Assembly (NCBI RefSeq): GCF_026212465.1
Contig: NC_080059.1
Coordinates: forward strand, 8,262,811-8,326,810
Source: Amaranthus tricolor
Lineage: Eukaryota > Streptophyta > Magnoliopsida > Caryophyllales > Amaranthaceae
Direction: 5' to 3'
Length of the DNA: 64,000 nucleotides
In this document: positions 12,685 through 23,455 of the stretch, in pieces
How positions within the stretch are numbered: the stretch's first letter is position 1
Layout: each line of letters starts with the position of its first letter
Made by a program: the position numbers and the translations under genes
The notes under the pieces: generated by a model
What the model was told of the DNA's origin: nothing
Databases searched by the model: none
What the model saw: the letters and a program-made list of their open reading frames with translations, nothing else

Positions 12685-14085
12685 TGTAACGGCCCGGTTT
12701 AAGTGACCCGGAAATCCATATAAAGATACAAATTCTGGTTCACTCCTTGGGCTCTAGAGAAAAGTCTTCTCTAGGATCGTCAACGTTTCGTCGATAAAGA
12801 AATATAACCAAACAGAAAACAGTACTAACGTGAAAGAAAAATAAATCAGCGAAAGCTCTTACGTACAACTCGAGAGCCTAAAGGCCTCTAGATAAACCAA
12901 TTGAAATAAGCGGAATCTAAAAAGAAATTACACTATCTATTGTTACATAAGTTCGGAGTTTCTCATAATCCAATACAAAAAGGTAAAAGCATAGCCTTGA
13001 TGGTTACGGGTTCTAATTCGAGACCTCACTCCAATCCCCACCTGCAATCAACCTAATAGCCGTCGTATGACAACACACAGTAGGTTCCAAAGAAACAAAC
13101 CAATACACGTCAGAGACTTCATACAAATATCAACCAGGATGAAAAACAAGCAATGTGTCCATCCTAGCATGCATAGGCTCTAATACATTCATGATTTAAA
13201 TAATTTCAACTTGTAACGTTGCCCGTCCTGTTCGGTTCGTTCAAGTATAAACCAATCCTTTTGGTGGAATACACTTAGGAGAGCTAATCCCAAGGCAACC
13301 ACCGACCTAAGACGTTGTCCGTCCTGTTCGGGTCGTCAAAGGCTAAAGTATGCATACCCTCATGGTGACCGTAATGATCAAAAATTGTCATGGGAACAAT
13401 AATTGTAATAATTCAAACCAATACATTAACCTCTTTGGGTAACATAATCCAACCAAACGTCAACCCCCTTGGGTGACAAACACATAAATTCTCAATTTCC
13501 AATTAATTTCTTTCAAATTATTTGAAGTGTCTAATCCTTATGTGATTTACAATGCCTCGATTAGAAATAAAACAACACTACTTGCACAACCACATGAACA
13601 GTATGGTCTAAGCGTGTACTTTTAAGTGCTGCAACCAAACGATATTTAACCACGATAGAAATTTCGCCCTCTTATGAATCGAGGACCTAAATAACACACA
13701 CACAAAACAATCATGTATTAGAACGTGTTTACACATTTAATCCACTCCATACTACTAAGACATCACTAGGATTTGATAATTTTAAATGTTTCATCAAATT
13801 CCTAATAGTTCCAATTTGTAAACTTTAACTAGAAACTTAAATGATCGATTTGGACAATTTAGAAAATTCAAATGAAAAATCCGACTTCGTCGTTGCGTTC
13901 GGAACGCGTCAATTACCTTGGGTACTAAATTTCATAATTTCTAACATCCAATTACTTTTTTTAATTATTTTAAGCGTTTAACGAGTTTTTAATGCATCGG
14001 TACACAACGGAACACGACTAACGTTTCCGGATCAGCACTATTACCGAGACAAGACTGCTACTGCCCGGAATATTTTTTTTATTTA

Positions 14086-14137
<52 letters not shown>

Positions 14138-15357
14138 CATATATTCATTATTCAAATTACTAACCCTTTAAATCTCATGACCAAAATAAATCTATCAAGG
14201 CCACATTCACAACTAGTAACATAAAACAAACAAGACTAATTTTGATATTTCCACACATGTTTAATACTCAAAACCCCATCATCAAAACATATAAAATCAT
14301 CAAATAAAAAGAAACATGCCCATCAAAAAAATCCTTCAAGACCTTAAAATTTCATAAATTATGATAATTAAAATAAATACTTAATTCTCTTAACAAATTA
14401 AAATTTTGTAGAGAATCATAAATCCAAATCACCCCCTTTTAAATCAAGACATATATATACATATAAACACAATCCTTCAAACAAATCAAATTTTGCTAAA
14501 GGATTTATAAATTCTTGAATGACTATATTACTTGATCCATACCATTTAAATTTCATGTAACAAATTGAAATTTTGTTAGAGAAAAGTAGACCATAAGAAA
14601 TTTATTTAAATATCAAAATAACTTTAAATTCTTAATTCTTATAACAAATGTAAATTTTGTTAAAGAATATTGATCATGAAGTTCTTTTCTTAATCCTTTT
14701 AACAAATTATAGTTTATTAAAGGATTATTAGAGAAAATTTTCATATATAAAAGAAAAATATTCAATCCTCCTATAAGTCATAGGATATCATCATACGTAA
14801 AATATAATTCATTTTAGAAATCTTGTATATAAAATCGATAATTAACAATTCAATTAAATTTACCCTTTGATTAAAAGATTGGATGGAACAACAAGAAAAT
14901 TTTTTTTTTCTTTTGAATGCCGAAAACAAGGAAGGCAAGGAAGAGAATTCTTTTTCTGAAATTTTGTGGGCTCTTGAGACAATTGGAATGGTTATGAAAA
15001 TCCAAGGAGACTTATGAATTAATAGGCAATTTAAAACAAAGATCATAATTGTGCCATAATACACAATTATGAGAGGAGTTACAAGACTCCTCCCATGCAC
15101 ACAATCGGCCACCCCTCTATTTTTCCCTATTTATTTATTTTTTTTTAATTAATTAATTAAGTAATTATTATATTATTGTTAAAACAGAAAAGAAACATCA
15201 CGCGATAACATCGTACGCGATAAAACTCGTTACCGTTAAAATTTAACTCACTTCATTTCTTGTAATTATCTATGTAAAATAATATAATTTAATAATACAT
15301 ATTTATTTTATTTTATTATATTATCTTCTTAAACCCGATAAATTACGGGGTGCTACA
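12685..15357 (-). mobile_element. Solo LTR (2,673 bp) inserted in the CACTA transposase
   Basis: Starts TGTAACGGCCCGG and ends GGGGTGCTACA (TG...CA), flanked by GAGGA (12680-12684) and GATGA (15358-15362), a 5-bp target duplication with one mismatch. No internal domain, primer site or second LTR is present, so it is best read as a solo LTR left by recombination. The minus orientation is inferred because that end reads TGTAGCACCCCG, a common plant gypsy LTR start. Removing it with one target copy rejoins the CACTA frame as ELGKRH-RIFDLLTEA. It contains an (ATT)n tract and two GTCCTGTTCGG repeats (about 13225 and 13320). Confidence 0.75.
14088..14136. repeat. (ATT)n microsatellite
   Basis: About 15 uninterrupted ATT units inside the solo LTR. 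Confidence 0.9.
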
Positions 15358-15757
15358 GATGACGTTTTCCTAACTCATCCTCGACTCCCTCCATCATCTC
15401 ATCAACACGATCTACATCCTCATCGACATTCTCTTCATCTGTTTCATACCCATCAACATGATCTACTACATCCTCATTGACATCCTCAACAACACTTTTT
15501 TCTTTGGAAACTCCCTCCTCACCATGCCAAACCTAAACATGATATTGAGGCATAAATCCACTTCGAAATATGTGCTCTCTAAGGATATCAACATTATCTA
15601 CCTTTGATGCATTGCCACAATTGACACATGGGCAATAAAAACCAAGTCGCCCCGTCCTAACTTGATGTTCAACGGCAATACTACAAAATTCTAATACGCC
15701 ATCAATAATTTCTGACGATTCAATGCTTCCATACATTCAAGAACGATCTTTTGTCAT
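15358..15757 (-). pseudogene. CACTA transposase start: transposase-associated domain (broken)
   Basis: From an ATG at 15757 the minus strand reads MTKDRS, then TGA (15737-15739), then MYGSIESSEIIDGV...FYCPCVNCGN...DILREHIFRSGFMPQYHV, TAG (15533-15535), VWHGEE and an acidic linker. The CPCVNC pair and HIFRSGFMPQY match the transposase-associated domain found at the N terminus of CACTA transposases. Both stops sit where the family has tryptophan, so each is plausibly TGG changed to TGA or TAG. The acidic DEE/DVD linker runs into the solo LTR at 15358. Confidence 0.82.
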
Positions 15758-16835
15758 CCTAAGTGTGATTAATTAATTCAAAACAAAATTAATAATCACT
15801 TTTTAACATATATACTTGTTTATACCAAATATATTTAACCCTAAAAATATATACTTATTTATACCAAATCTATTTAACCGTAAATATACATACTTCATAT
15901 TCTAATTCTATATAAGCACTACATTATTGTATTCCAAAACTAAAATCATTTAGAATAATTAACATCGTATACTTCATACTTCATATACTTCATATTTTAA
16001 TTCTATATAACCAAACATATTCTAATTCTATACTTCATACTTCAATATTAAGCGTTACATTGTAAATAAAATCATATTCAATATATAAATAATAAAATAA
16101 AATCATATTCAATATATAAATAATAAAATTAAATCATTTAAAGGTATGAACTTGAAAATTAACAAAATATATGTATTCTAATTCTAATAAGTAAAGACAT
16201 AAGTATAACAACAAACCACATTTTTAACAAAATACACAAATAATTAACAAATTAATAACATAAACTTGAAAAGTGTAAAATTCACAAATAATTGATATCT
16301 TTAGTACTAAATTACTAAATTACAAGTAAAATAATAAAGATATAAATTTGAAAATTAACAAAATAAATAGAAATTACCTTGATTTCGTGGGTTATGTAAT
16401 CAACAATGAAAAACAAAAACAAAATTAGTATAAAAAAAAGTTGCCCTAAATTTCGAGTGTTTTGAATAGCTTGCAAAACTTAAAGGTTTAACAAATTAAA
16501 AAGAGAAATTATACCTTAATTTCTTGGGTTTTGAAGACAAACAAGACCAAATGTTTTAAGGTTTCAAAGGGTTTTGAAGATGAAGAGTAGAGCAAATGCT
16601 TAAAGTTTCGTGAACTATACAACATTAGAGAGAGCAGCTTTGAAGATGAACAATAGCAGATGACGTGGGTTTCAAAGGGTTTATGAAACAAGAAGAAGAT
16701 GATCAAGAGGAGATGAACAAGAAGAAGATGAACTATTCGTGGGTTTATGAAACAGTAGCTGCGTGTGGGTTTATGAAAATTCTTCGTGGGTTTATGAACG
16801 TTAAAAGGCGGGTTTTTGTTAAGGAAAAAAGACTT
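15758..16835 (-). other. CACTA 5' noncoding region
   Basis: No coding sequence recognised. AT-rich, with small direct repeats of ATACTTCATA (15900-16050) and of an AATATATAAATAATAAAAT unit (about 16080-16130). Around 16665-16810 a GGGTTTATGAA motif recurs four times; the short plus-strand frame there has no protein similarity that I recognise. Confidence 0.5.
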
Positions 16836-17053
16836 TATGCTGCGGGCAAAAGAAAATCGAAGTATTTAGAGGATTATTTGCTACAGTTCAGTAGAAATCG
16901 CAGTATATAGTCATGTGTTGTAAAGTTATTTGTTGCGGGCAATGAAAAACCGCAGTATATACTCAATTATTTTTTTTGCCTAATTATTTTATGCTGCGTC
17001 TTAGTAAATCCGCAGCATATGTTACGCAGCAGATGTGGTTTTTTCCACTAGTG
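16836..17053 (-). repeat. CACTA subterminal repeats and terminal inverted repeat
   Basis: Three imperfect palindromic units of the type TGCTGCGG...CCGCAGCATA lie at about 16838-16875, 16930-16965 and 16992-17021, followed by the terminal CACTAGTGG (minus strand) ending at 17053. In this superfamily such subterminal arrays are the transposase binding sites. Confidence 0.8.
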
Positions 17054-17103
17054 TAGAATATTATTCTAAGCAATTTTTCCTAAACAAAAGTGATAAAAAC
17101 AAG

Positions 17104-17610
17104 GGAAATTCCACATGGTAGCATCAAACTTTCGTGAAACGCCAGTGATAGCACTTTTGTAAAATTTTTCCACATGGTAGCATCCAATTTATATCTTATC
17201 CAACTGCCGTAGCATTTTCCTTTAAATTATTGTCAATTTCCGTTTAATTCACCATTTTAATATTTTTACTCTTATTAAGTGTTGGTTATTGTCTTTATAT
17301 GTTGCCCTAAACCATTTTTATGCTCTCAAATGTTTAATTCACCATTTTGACGCTTAATTAGCCGTTAAATTCATTAAAGCTAATTGAGAGCATTAAAATA
17401 GTTTAGGGCAAATTATAAAAAGAACAACCAACACTTAATAACGGTAGAAACGTTAAATTGGTACTTTAAACGAAAATTGACAAGAATTTAACGAAATATG
17501 CTACGGCAGTTAGATAAGGTATAAATTGAATGTTACCATATGGAAAAATCTTACAAAAGTGCTACCACTGGCGTTTCACGAAAGTTCGATGCTACCATTT
17601 AAAATTTTCC
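17104..17610. mobile_element. Foldback MITE, probably Mutator-like
   Basis: About 507 bp forming one long imperfect hairpin: the left half (GGAAATTCCACATGGTAGCATC...) is the reverse complement of the right half (...GATGCTACCATTTAAAATTTTCC) nearly to the centre at about 17356, with about 250 bp per arm and scattered mismatches. Flanks AAAAACAAG and AAAAAAAAT are a possible degenerate 9-bp target duplication. No coding sequence. Confidence 0.78.
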
Positions 17611-18338
17611 AAAAAAAATAGTCTAAGAAAATAAAAACGACAAACTAAAAATAAAAGGATTTAAAAAAGAAAAATGAGATTAATTGATAGCCTAACCCTA
17701 AGGCAAAAGACTTCTATAGGCTTCTTGTCCTCCGCAAGATTGGGGGCGACTGACGAGTCTTTTAAGCAAGTAGTCTTACTTGGGATAAGGACTTTGCGGC
17801 TACTATTTGACACGTTTGACATAGATTTTTATTATGTGACAAATTATTTTTTTATTTTCTTAAAAATGGTGGAGGATATTTAGGTCAACCCTCAAAATTG
17901 GCACCAACCTCAATGAAACACCCTTCGTAATTTGCGGCTATTGAGCACTTATTAGCTTGGATCTCCAGAGAAAAACTTTATTTAACTACTAATACTTTAA
18001 ACATTAAACAATCCATAGTCTTCAATATTTAAAAATCATATAATGCATTTGTTATTTATCACCTAGCTATTAAAATTATACTCATTTTAATTTAGAATTT
18101 ATGTCTTAATTTTTATTGAATTCTTAATGGATAAGTTCAAATATTGTCAAGTGGAACTTTTTTGATTTAACTCAATATGACATTTACTCTAAATTGAATG
18201 AAATATTTAATTATTTAAACTAATCATTAATAATCACCTTATACGAGTTAATTACGTAGTAAGTAAATACAACTGAACTTGATATCACTTTATTCATATT
18301 CCTCATTGTTCGGATCTTTTACCACCCACTCTTGTTCT

Positions 18339-18413
<75 letters not shown>

Positions 18414-19100
18414 TTATTGAGCCTTTAATTTTAAGAAAAATTTAGATTTAAAAATATATTTTTACCTTATTTGATAATAAAAATATTGATTATTAGATAA
18501 AAATTCCACATTTATATCATGTATTCAGCCTTTTAAAGTACTTTTTACTTTGCCTCATAATATCAGTTCTTATTTGGCTAACTCACCCTAATTATTTGAT
18601 TCTTTTATTTCAAGTTTGTTTTTACTGATTTACCCTTCAATCACAATAGTAATGTAAAGATTCTTTGTAGAAAATGCCAAAACTTTGACAAAAGCTTCTG
18701 TAATTGAAAAAATAGCAATATAGTGCCAAAATTATGTCAATTATCCTGGTACTCCTGTTTCAATGAGGAATTCCTTACTCAAGCAAATTAGATTTAATTT
18801 CTCAGTGGGAGTCTGAGAGAGGTAACTCATAACCTGGCCCCTTCTAGAAGATTCGGTTACACTTGGATATCAATTTCAGTTACAGTTTAATTGATCAATT
18901 ATCAATTTATATAAATTCTTAAATAATTTGTAAGTAATTTTACTAAATAAAAATGCATCATCACAATTAAAAAAAAATTCCTCACAAAAATTACTATTTG
19001 GTTGACAACTTTTTTAAAAATACACCTACATTAAAAAATTGTTTTATAATTTTGATAATACCATGTAGATAAAATTTTAGATTTAATTACCAATTACAAC
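17611..19100. other. Gene-poor AT-rich spacer
   Basis: No supported gene. A less AT-rich patch at about 17670-17960 is unrecognised and may be a transposon remnant; the 69-codon frame there lacks any family signature. It contains the (AT)n tract at 18340-18410. Confidence 0.5.
18340..18410. repeat. (AT)n microsatellite
   Basis: About 34 TA units in a row. Confidence 0.95.
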
Positions 19101-20511
19101 CTTAAAGTTTAGGCATTTTAAAATAAACAGTGTTGAAGTTTTTTTTTTTTTTTTTACAAACAATAGCCTTCAAATTACCAAACACGACATCGATACAGCC
19201 ATTTCACCGAATGACCTGCTAAATGACCGTTGACCATACTAAATAACCTTTGACTTTCAATTAAATTAATTAATCTAACCTAATTACCCAATTACCCCCA
19301 ATTAATCCTTCTTTCCCGACCTTTCTTTACCCAAAAATTTCCCGAATTCAAGGAATCTATATTACCTTACCATCATTCAACATTGTAACTTACAAATATG
19401 ATACATAGAACACACAACACATTAATCATTCATGAGATTACCCAGTTTGGTTCAAGCTCTTCAAGTTTAATTAAATCTACCAAAAAGGTCAAATCATTTA
19501 AAGTGCAATAAACATTTTTGGAAAACAGAAGAAAATAACAGTTTCATTTCTTTATTCTAATTCAATTTTGTTTTAATTTAGTCAAAACAATCAGAGATAA
19601 AAACTCACAAGTAACACCACAGTGATAGAAGGTCTTTGCTTGCCCATGTCCTTCACCTTTTCAAAGAAAGCTAATTTCTAGACAACCCAAAATAATTTTT
19701 TTTACCAATAATATCTAAATAAATTAACCATTGTGGTCTTAATACAGTGAATAAATACAACAATTACAAATCATGAGGTAAATATTACAAATTTTTCACT
19801 AAAAAATTAGGTTTTTAGAGTTGGAAACTTGTCGAATCAAACCAAAAAACACCCAAAAGGTAGGAATTTGATAGATGAAGAAGGAAAAATAGGAAGAAAA
19901 ACAACAAGGGAAGAGGAAAAGAAGGACCATCCACCTCAAGCGAACCCAATTGGCGGTCCACCTTATTTCCTCTCCCTCTACTCACAGTTTTATTGAAGGT
20001 GGGTGGTGACTTGACTTGGTAGTGGGTTCAGGATTGTTCGAAGGGTGTTAAGTTTGTGTAGGAGGTGAGAGATTGTGGGTCTTTGTTTGTTGTTGTATTT
20101 CAGATTAGACCTTTCTTGAGAATCAGATGGGTCTTTGTTTGTTGTTGTATTTCAATTTAAATAAAAATTTCTTGATTGTTCCCATTTCGATTGCAAAGAA
20201 GAACAGGGATTGTCAATTACCCCATCCCAACTGTCAGTGGTGGTGGTGGGGAATGGTGGTGATTGGAGAGGAATATAGAAAGGTCGGAGAAGAAGGGTTT
20301 AATGGGGGGTAATTGAGTAATTAGGTTAAACTAATGAACTTAATTGAAAGTCAAAGGTTAATTAGTATGGTCAATGGTTATTTAGCAGGTCATCCGATGA
20401 ACTAGCTGTATCGATAATGTGTTTGTCTGTTTGATAATTTAAAGACTATTATTTGTGTAAAAAAAAAAAAACTTTGATGCTGTTTATTCTAAAATAAACA
20501 AACTTTAAGAC
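19101..20511. mobile_element. Long-terminal-inverted-repeat element without coding capacity
   Basis: The left arm (19101 to about 19320) and right arm (about 20275-20511) are reverse complements with scattered differences. Shared blocks include CTTAAAGTTT at the tip, AATAAACAG, a T/A homopolymer, GACCTGCTAAATGACC-type text, CTTTGACTTTCAATTAA, and TTCTTTCCCGACCTTTCT at the inner edge. The interior (about 950 bp) has no gene but has a 27-bp direct repeat containing TTTGTTTGTTGTTGTATTT at about 20078 and 20128. Probably a Mutator-like nonautonomous element; no clear target duplication found. Confidence 0.65.
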
Positions 20512-20999
20512 TGTAGTCAATAATTGATCCAAAAATTTTATACAAATCTATGATAAGCCACAACGTATAGGAATTATAGAGAACAATCACAAAAAGAAAA
20601 ACAAATTTTATCCACCAGTCAATTAGATTATGTACTATTATCCTGGAAAAGGGTAACATCTGATCCATGAGCAAAACAAGAAAATTATCCACCAGTCATC
20701 ACTCGTCACCACCAACTACACCACAACAAAATGAATTAACACACACAAAAAAAAAAAGATAAGATAAATTGATGATCAATTGATCATAAAAACATCAGTG
20801 TTTTTTCTTTTTGATTATGAGGTTTAATATTAATACTAGAATTAGATCAACTTAATTAATTAGCATAAAGATAATTACTCAATCACGCATACTTAACTTA
20901 TCCATGATATAACATATAACCGCAACATTTCATCCATTTTCTTGAAAACATTCAGGTGGTTATTAATTTAATTAATCAATTAATAATCACGATAATCAG

Positions 21000-22044
21000 T
21001 TAAGCCACACTTATAATACTATCCCCAACATTGCTGAACCTTTGGGTAACCTGAAAAGCTGAATGCCTTGAATTTGCACGATCTGGAGAAGAAGACAGGG
21101 AGAGAGAAAGATTAAGATCGAAATCCGCCATTGATTTACTGCTGCTGTTACTACTTGTTGCCGCAGTCTCGATCATCTTCATTTTGTAATCAACCACTTG
21201 TTGACGATTATATGAATAGATCGGAGGTGAAGGCGATGAAAATCTGATTGATTCTTGTTGTTGAACAGAGAATATGACACTTGAGTTCTCCGATTTCGGT
21301 GATTGTTGTTGCTGTTGTTGTAAAGGTATTGCTTGAGAACCTCCATTGGTTTCCTTCCTGATTCGTTGATCATCCGTTTGATTTACAGCAACCTTTTTAA
21401 ATATATCAAAACCAAAATCAATAACCTAATTGTCAAGGTTCGAATAAGAAAATCAATCAGAACAGATAGATTAAATACCAAATCAGTAGTGATATCGAAG
21501 AGGCTAGATCTACGACGACTTCGACGATTAATATTACTCTGTCGAATGAAATACTTCTGAGCGTGACTTGCAACTTGTGTTGGCGTTCTTGTTTTCACGA
21601 AGTTTCTAGAAATTCCTCTCCAATCGCCTTTTCCAACGGTCTGCAATCCAAGCAAAAACAACTTATGTTCTTCCTCCGTCCATGGAACCCCTAATCAATC
21701 ACAATCAATCGATGTATAAATCACCAAAATCAAATTAAAATCAAATAAATCATCAATGAAACCAAGACTTTGTATCTCATACCTCGTTTGCGTTCACGAC
21801 TAGCAGAAGCAGTGGTGGAAGAACGATTGACCACCGCCTCATCAGCAGATGCATAACCGGCATTTGCAACAGGAGCATCGGAAGGAACGACGTCGTTCGT
21901 TGAAGAAGAAGAATCGAGACGGTGTTCATACTGAGAAAGATTGTTGAGGGAAACACTTTTCCTCATAGAATCAACGACAACACGAACACCAAACAGCATA
22001 AACTCTCCGCCACCATTAACAACCATCGAATCTTCCCTATCCAT
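21000..22044 (-). CDS. MYB-related (SHAQKYF, single-repeat) transcription factor with EAR motif, 288 aa
   Basis: Three exons on the minus strand: 22044-21783, 21690-21479, 21392-21000, all with GT-AG introns and joining in frame to TAA. Nuclear DNA-binding protein: residues 86-135 form the plant 1R-MYB repeat with [29 protein letters not shown] and SHAQKYF at 129-135. The N terminus carries the FMLFGVRV / [13 protein letters not shown] boxes typical of the Arabidopsis MYBD (At1g70000)-like subgroup rather than a CCHC zinc knuckle. The C terminus has Gln-rich runs and DLNLSLSL (250-257), an EAR-type repression motif. A TTG upstream of the start (22053) was rejected in favour of ATG at 22044. 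The 5' UTR is CT-rich, with a TATA-like box near 22190. Family role: regulators of light, sugar or hormone responses; the exact target is not inferable. Confidence 0.92.
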
Positions 22045-22187
22045 CGCAAGCAAAAAAGTCGTCGTTCAAAAGGAGAGAGAAAAGAGAGAGAGAAGACGGG
22101 AAGAAGGGAAATGCAACTGTAAGTGAAATCTGAGGTGTATTCAAGGAATCTACATCAAGGAGAGAAAAAACAGAGGCCGTACGAAGG

Positions 22188-22198
22188 GATATAAATAA
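22188..22198 (-). promoter_or_regulatory. TATA-like box of the MYB gene
   Basis: Minus strand TTATTTATATC about 145 bp upstream of the ATG, followed by a CT-rich leader. Placement fits a start site near 22160. Confidence 0.5.
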
Positions 22199-23162
22199 TT
22201 GCAATCTGTGGATTTTATAGGGAAATACTACATAGGATTCAAGAGAATTTTTTATGGTTATAATTTAGTTTGTAAATTTGTAATCAAGAAATAAAGTTTA
22301 TTTTTTATTTTTTGAAATAAGATAAAGTTATTTTTGAAGTGAAGATAATGTTTAAAAATTAGTAGGTGTATAAAATATATGAATGAAATAAAAAGAGAAT
22401 AAAAGTTTTTTCATGTAATTAAATAAATAAAACGAGATCATGTTTAAAAATAATAAATGTTACAAATTAAAAAAGAAGTGATAGGTTTAACAAATTTAAA
22501 AGGATGAGTAATTTATGGTGAATTACGTACAGTCTAAATTAAATTTGTTCTTGTAAAAAAATAAGACCAATTATAAAACAGAGGTATGTTAGTGGCGTCC
22601 ATTGTGGTTTTCACGAAACTTATGAGATCTCTGCAATATAACACCAAAGGCATAGGGATGGACTCCGGAATGATGTATTCGACGCCTAAGTTAGTACCTG
22701 TGTTTATAGGAATGATTATGGGCTGGGCCTAACTACTCTCGGACTTAGACGGTTAGACCCGTAAATGTTTTATGAATCCAGACCCGAACATCAACCCAAA
22801 CACCTAAAGTCTGAAAATTTGGACCCAAACCTAAGGTCATCGGGTCCATAATTAGTCTAACTGGACTTAACTTAATTATTCATAATTTGCCTTTTTTTTT
22901 TTTACAGTTTAAGGTTTATTAAAACCTAAAATGGATATATACGATGTACATAGGTCTAAAAAGTTCATAATTGGATGGGTTGGGTCGTGAATGTGTCTAG
23001 CGAGTGGATCTCTCAAACTATTGGACTCAGATCCTAAATTAAGATTGTGCCTTTGTCAAGTCTAATAGAGTCTTGGAACCATGACCTTCTCTATCCCTTG
23101 AATAAGTCCAGCTCCAAACTCATACCACCTGAAAAGAATTAGGGTTACTGTGTATCCATATC
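22199..23162. other. Promoter-distal spacer upstream of the MYB gene
   Basis: No gene seen. AT-rich to about 22600. From 22600 to 23110 base composition rises (text such as GGGCTGGGCC, GACCCGAAC, GGGTTGGGTC), which resembles nonautonomous hAT-type repeats, but no ends could be defined. Confidence 0.4.
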
Positions 23163-23455
23163 TGTAGATTAGTTTATATAACATATCCTGTGGTCTCAAT
23201 TATCAGTTTAGACTTTTATTTGAGTTGATTTTTTAACATGGTATCAGAAGCCAACGTGACAAGGGGTCACTGGTTCGAAACTCAATCACCCCTCTTTTAA
23301 AAATGAAATATTCAGCGTCATATATGAAGAAGGCACATGCTGCTTCCACACTTTTAGTCCAAGGGCTCTCGTGTAAAGAGACAAATTAGAGTAAATAACA
23401 TATCATAAGGCCTCAACCATCAATTTAAACTTTTAATTGAGTCGGTTTCGTTACA
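23163..23455 (+). mobile_element. TRIM-like mini LTR retrotransposon, copy A
   Basis: About 293 bp: terminal direct repeats of about 75 bp (23163-23238 and 23382-23455; shared text AACATATC, CTCAA..ATCA.TTTA.ACTTTTA.TTGAGT). Directly after the left repeat comes TGGTATCAGA (23239-23248), matching the initiator-Met primer site. The interior contains GGTTCGAAACTC and no coding sequence. Related copies lie at 33113-33398, 36784-36905, 42700-42795 and 54594-55141, so it is a dispersed family. Confidence 0.7.

Larger units (their letters stand above)
1..17053 (-). mobile_element. CACTA (En/Spm-type) DNA transposon, decayed, left end outside the window
   Basis: The outer end at 17053 reads, on the minus strand, CACTAGTGGAAAAA, the classic CACTA terminal inverted repeat. 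It is followed inward by subterminal repeats and then, in minus-strand order, a transposase-associated domain, tnp2 transposase, and DUF4218/DUF4216-type segments, which is the standard order in plant CACTA elements. The coding part is interrupted by a full LTR retrotransposon (1830-11839) and a solo LTR (12685-15357) and carries several in-frame stops, so it cannot make transposase. The second terminal repeat must lie left of position 1. Confidence 0.88.

Noticed and set aside
16665..16910. 81-codon plus-strand frame
   Set aside because: Lies in the CACTA 5' noncoding region, antisense to the element, made from GGGTTTATGAA repeats.
22045..22053. Upstream start for the MYB protein (extra MLA)
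   Set aside because: The codon at 22053 is TTG, not ATG; the ATG at 22044 fits the family.
23239..23290. tRNA gene suggested by GGTATCAG...GGTTCGAAACTC
   Set aside because: No cloverleaf; the first motif is a retroelement primer site and copies are dispersed, so it is part of the TRIM family.
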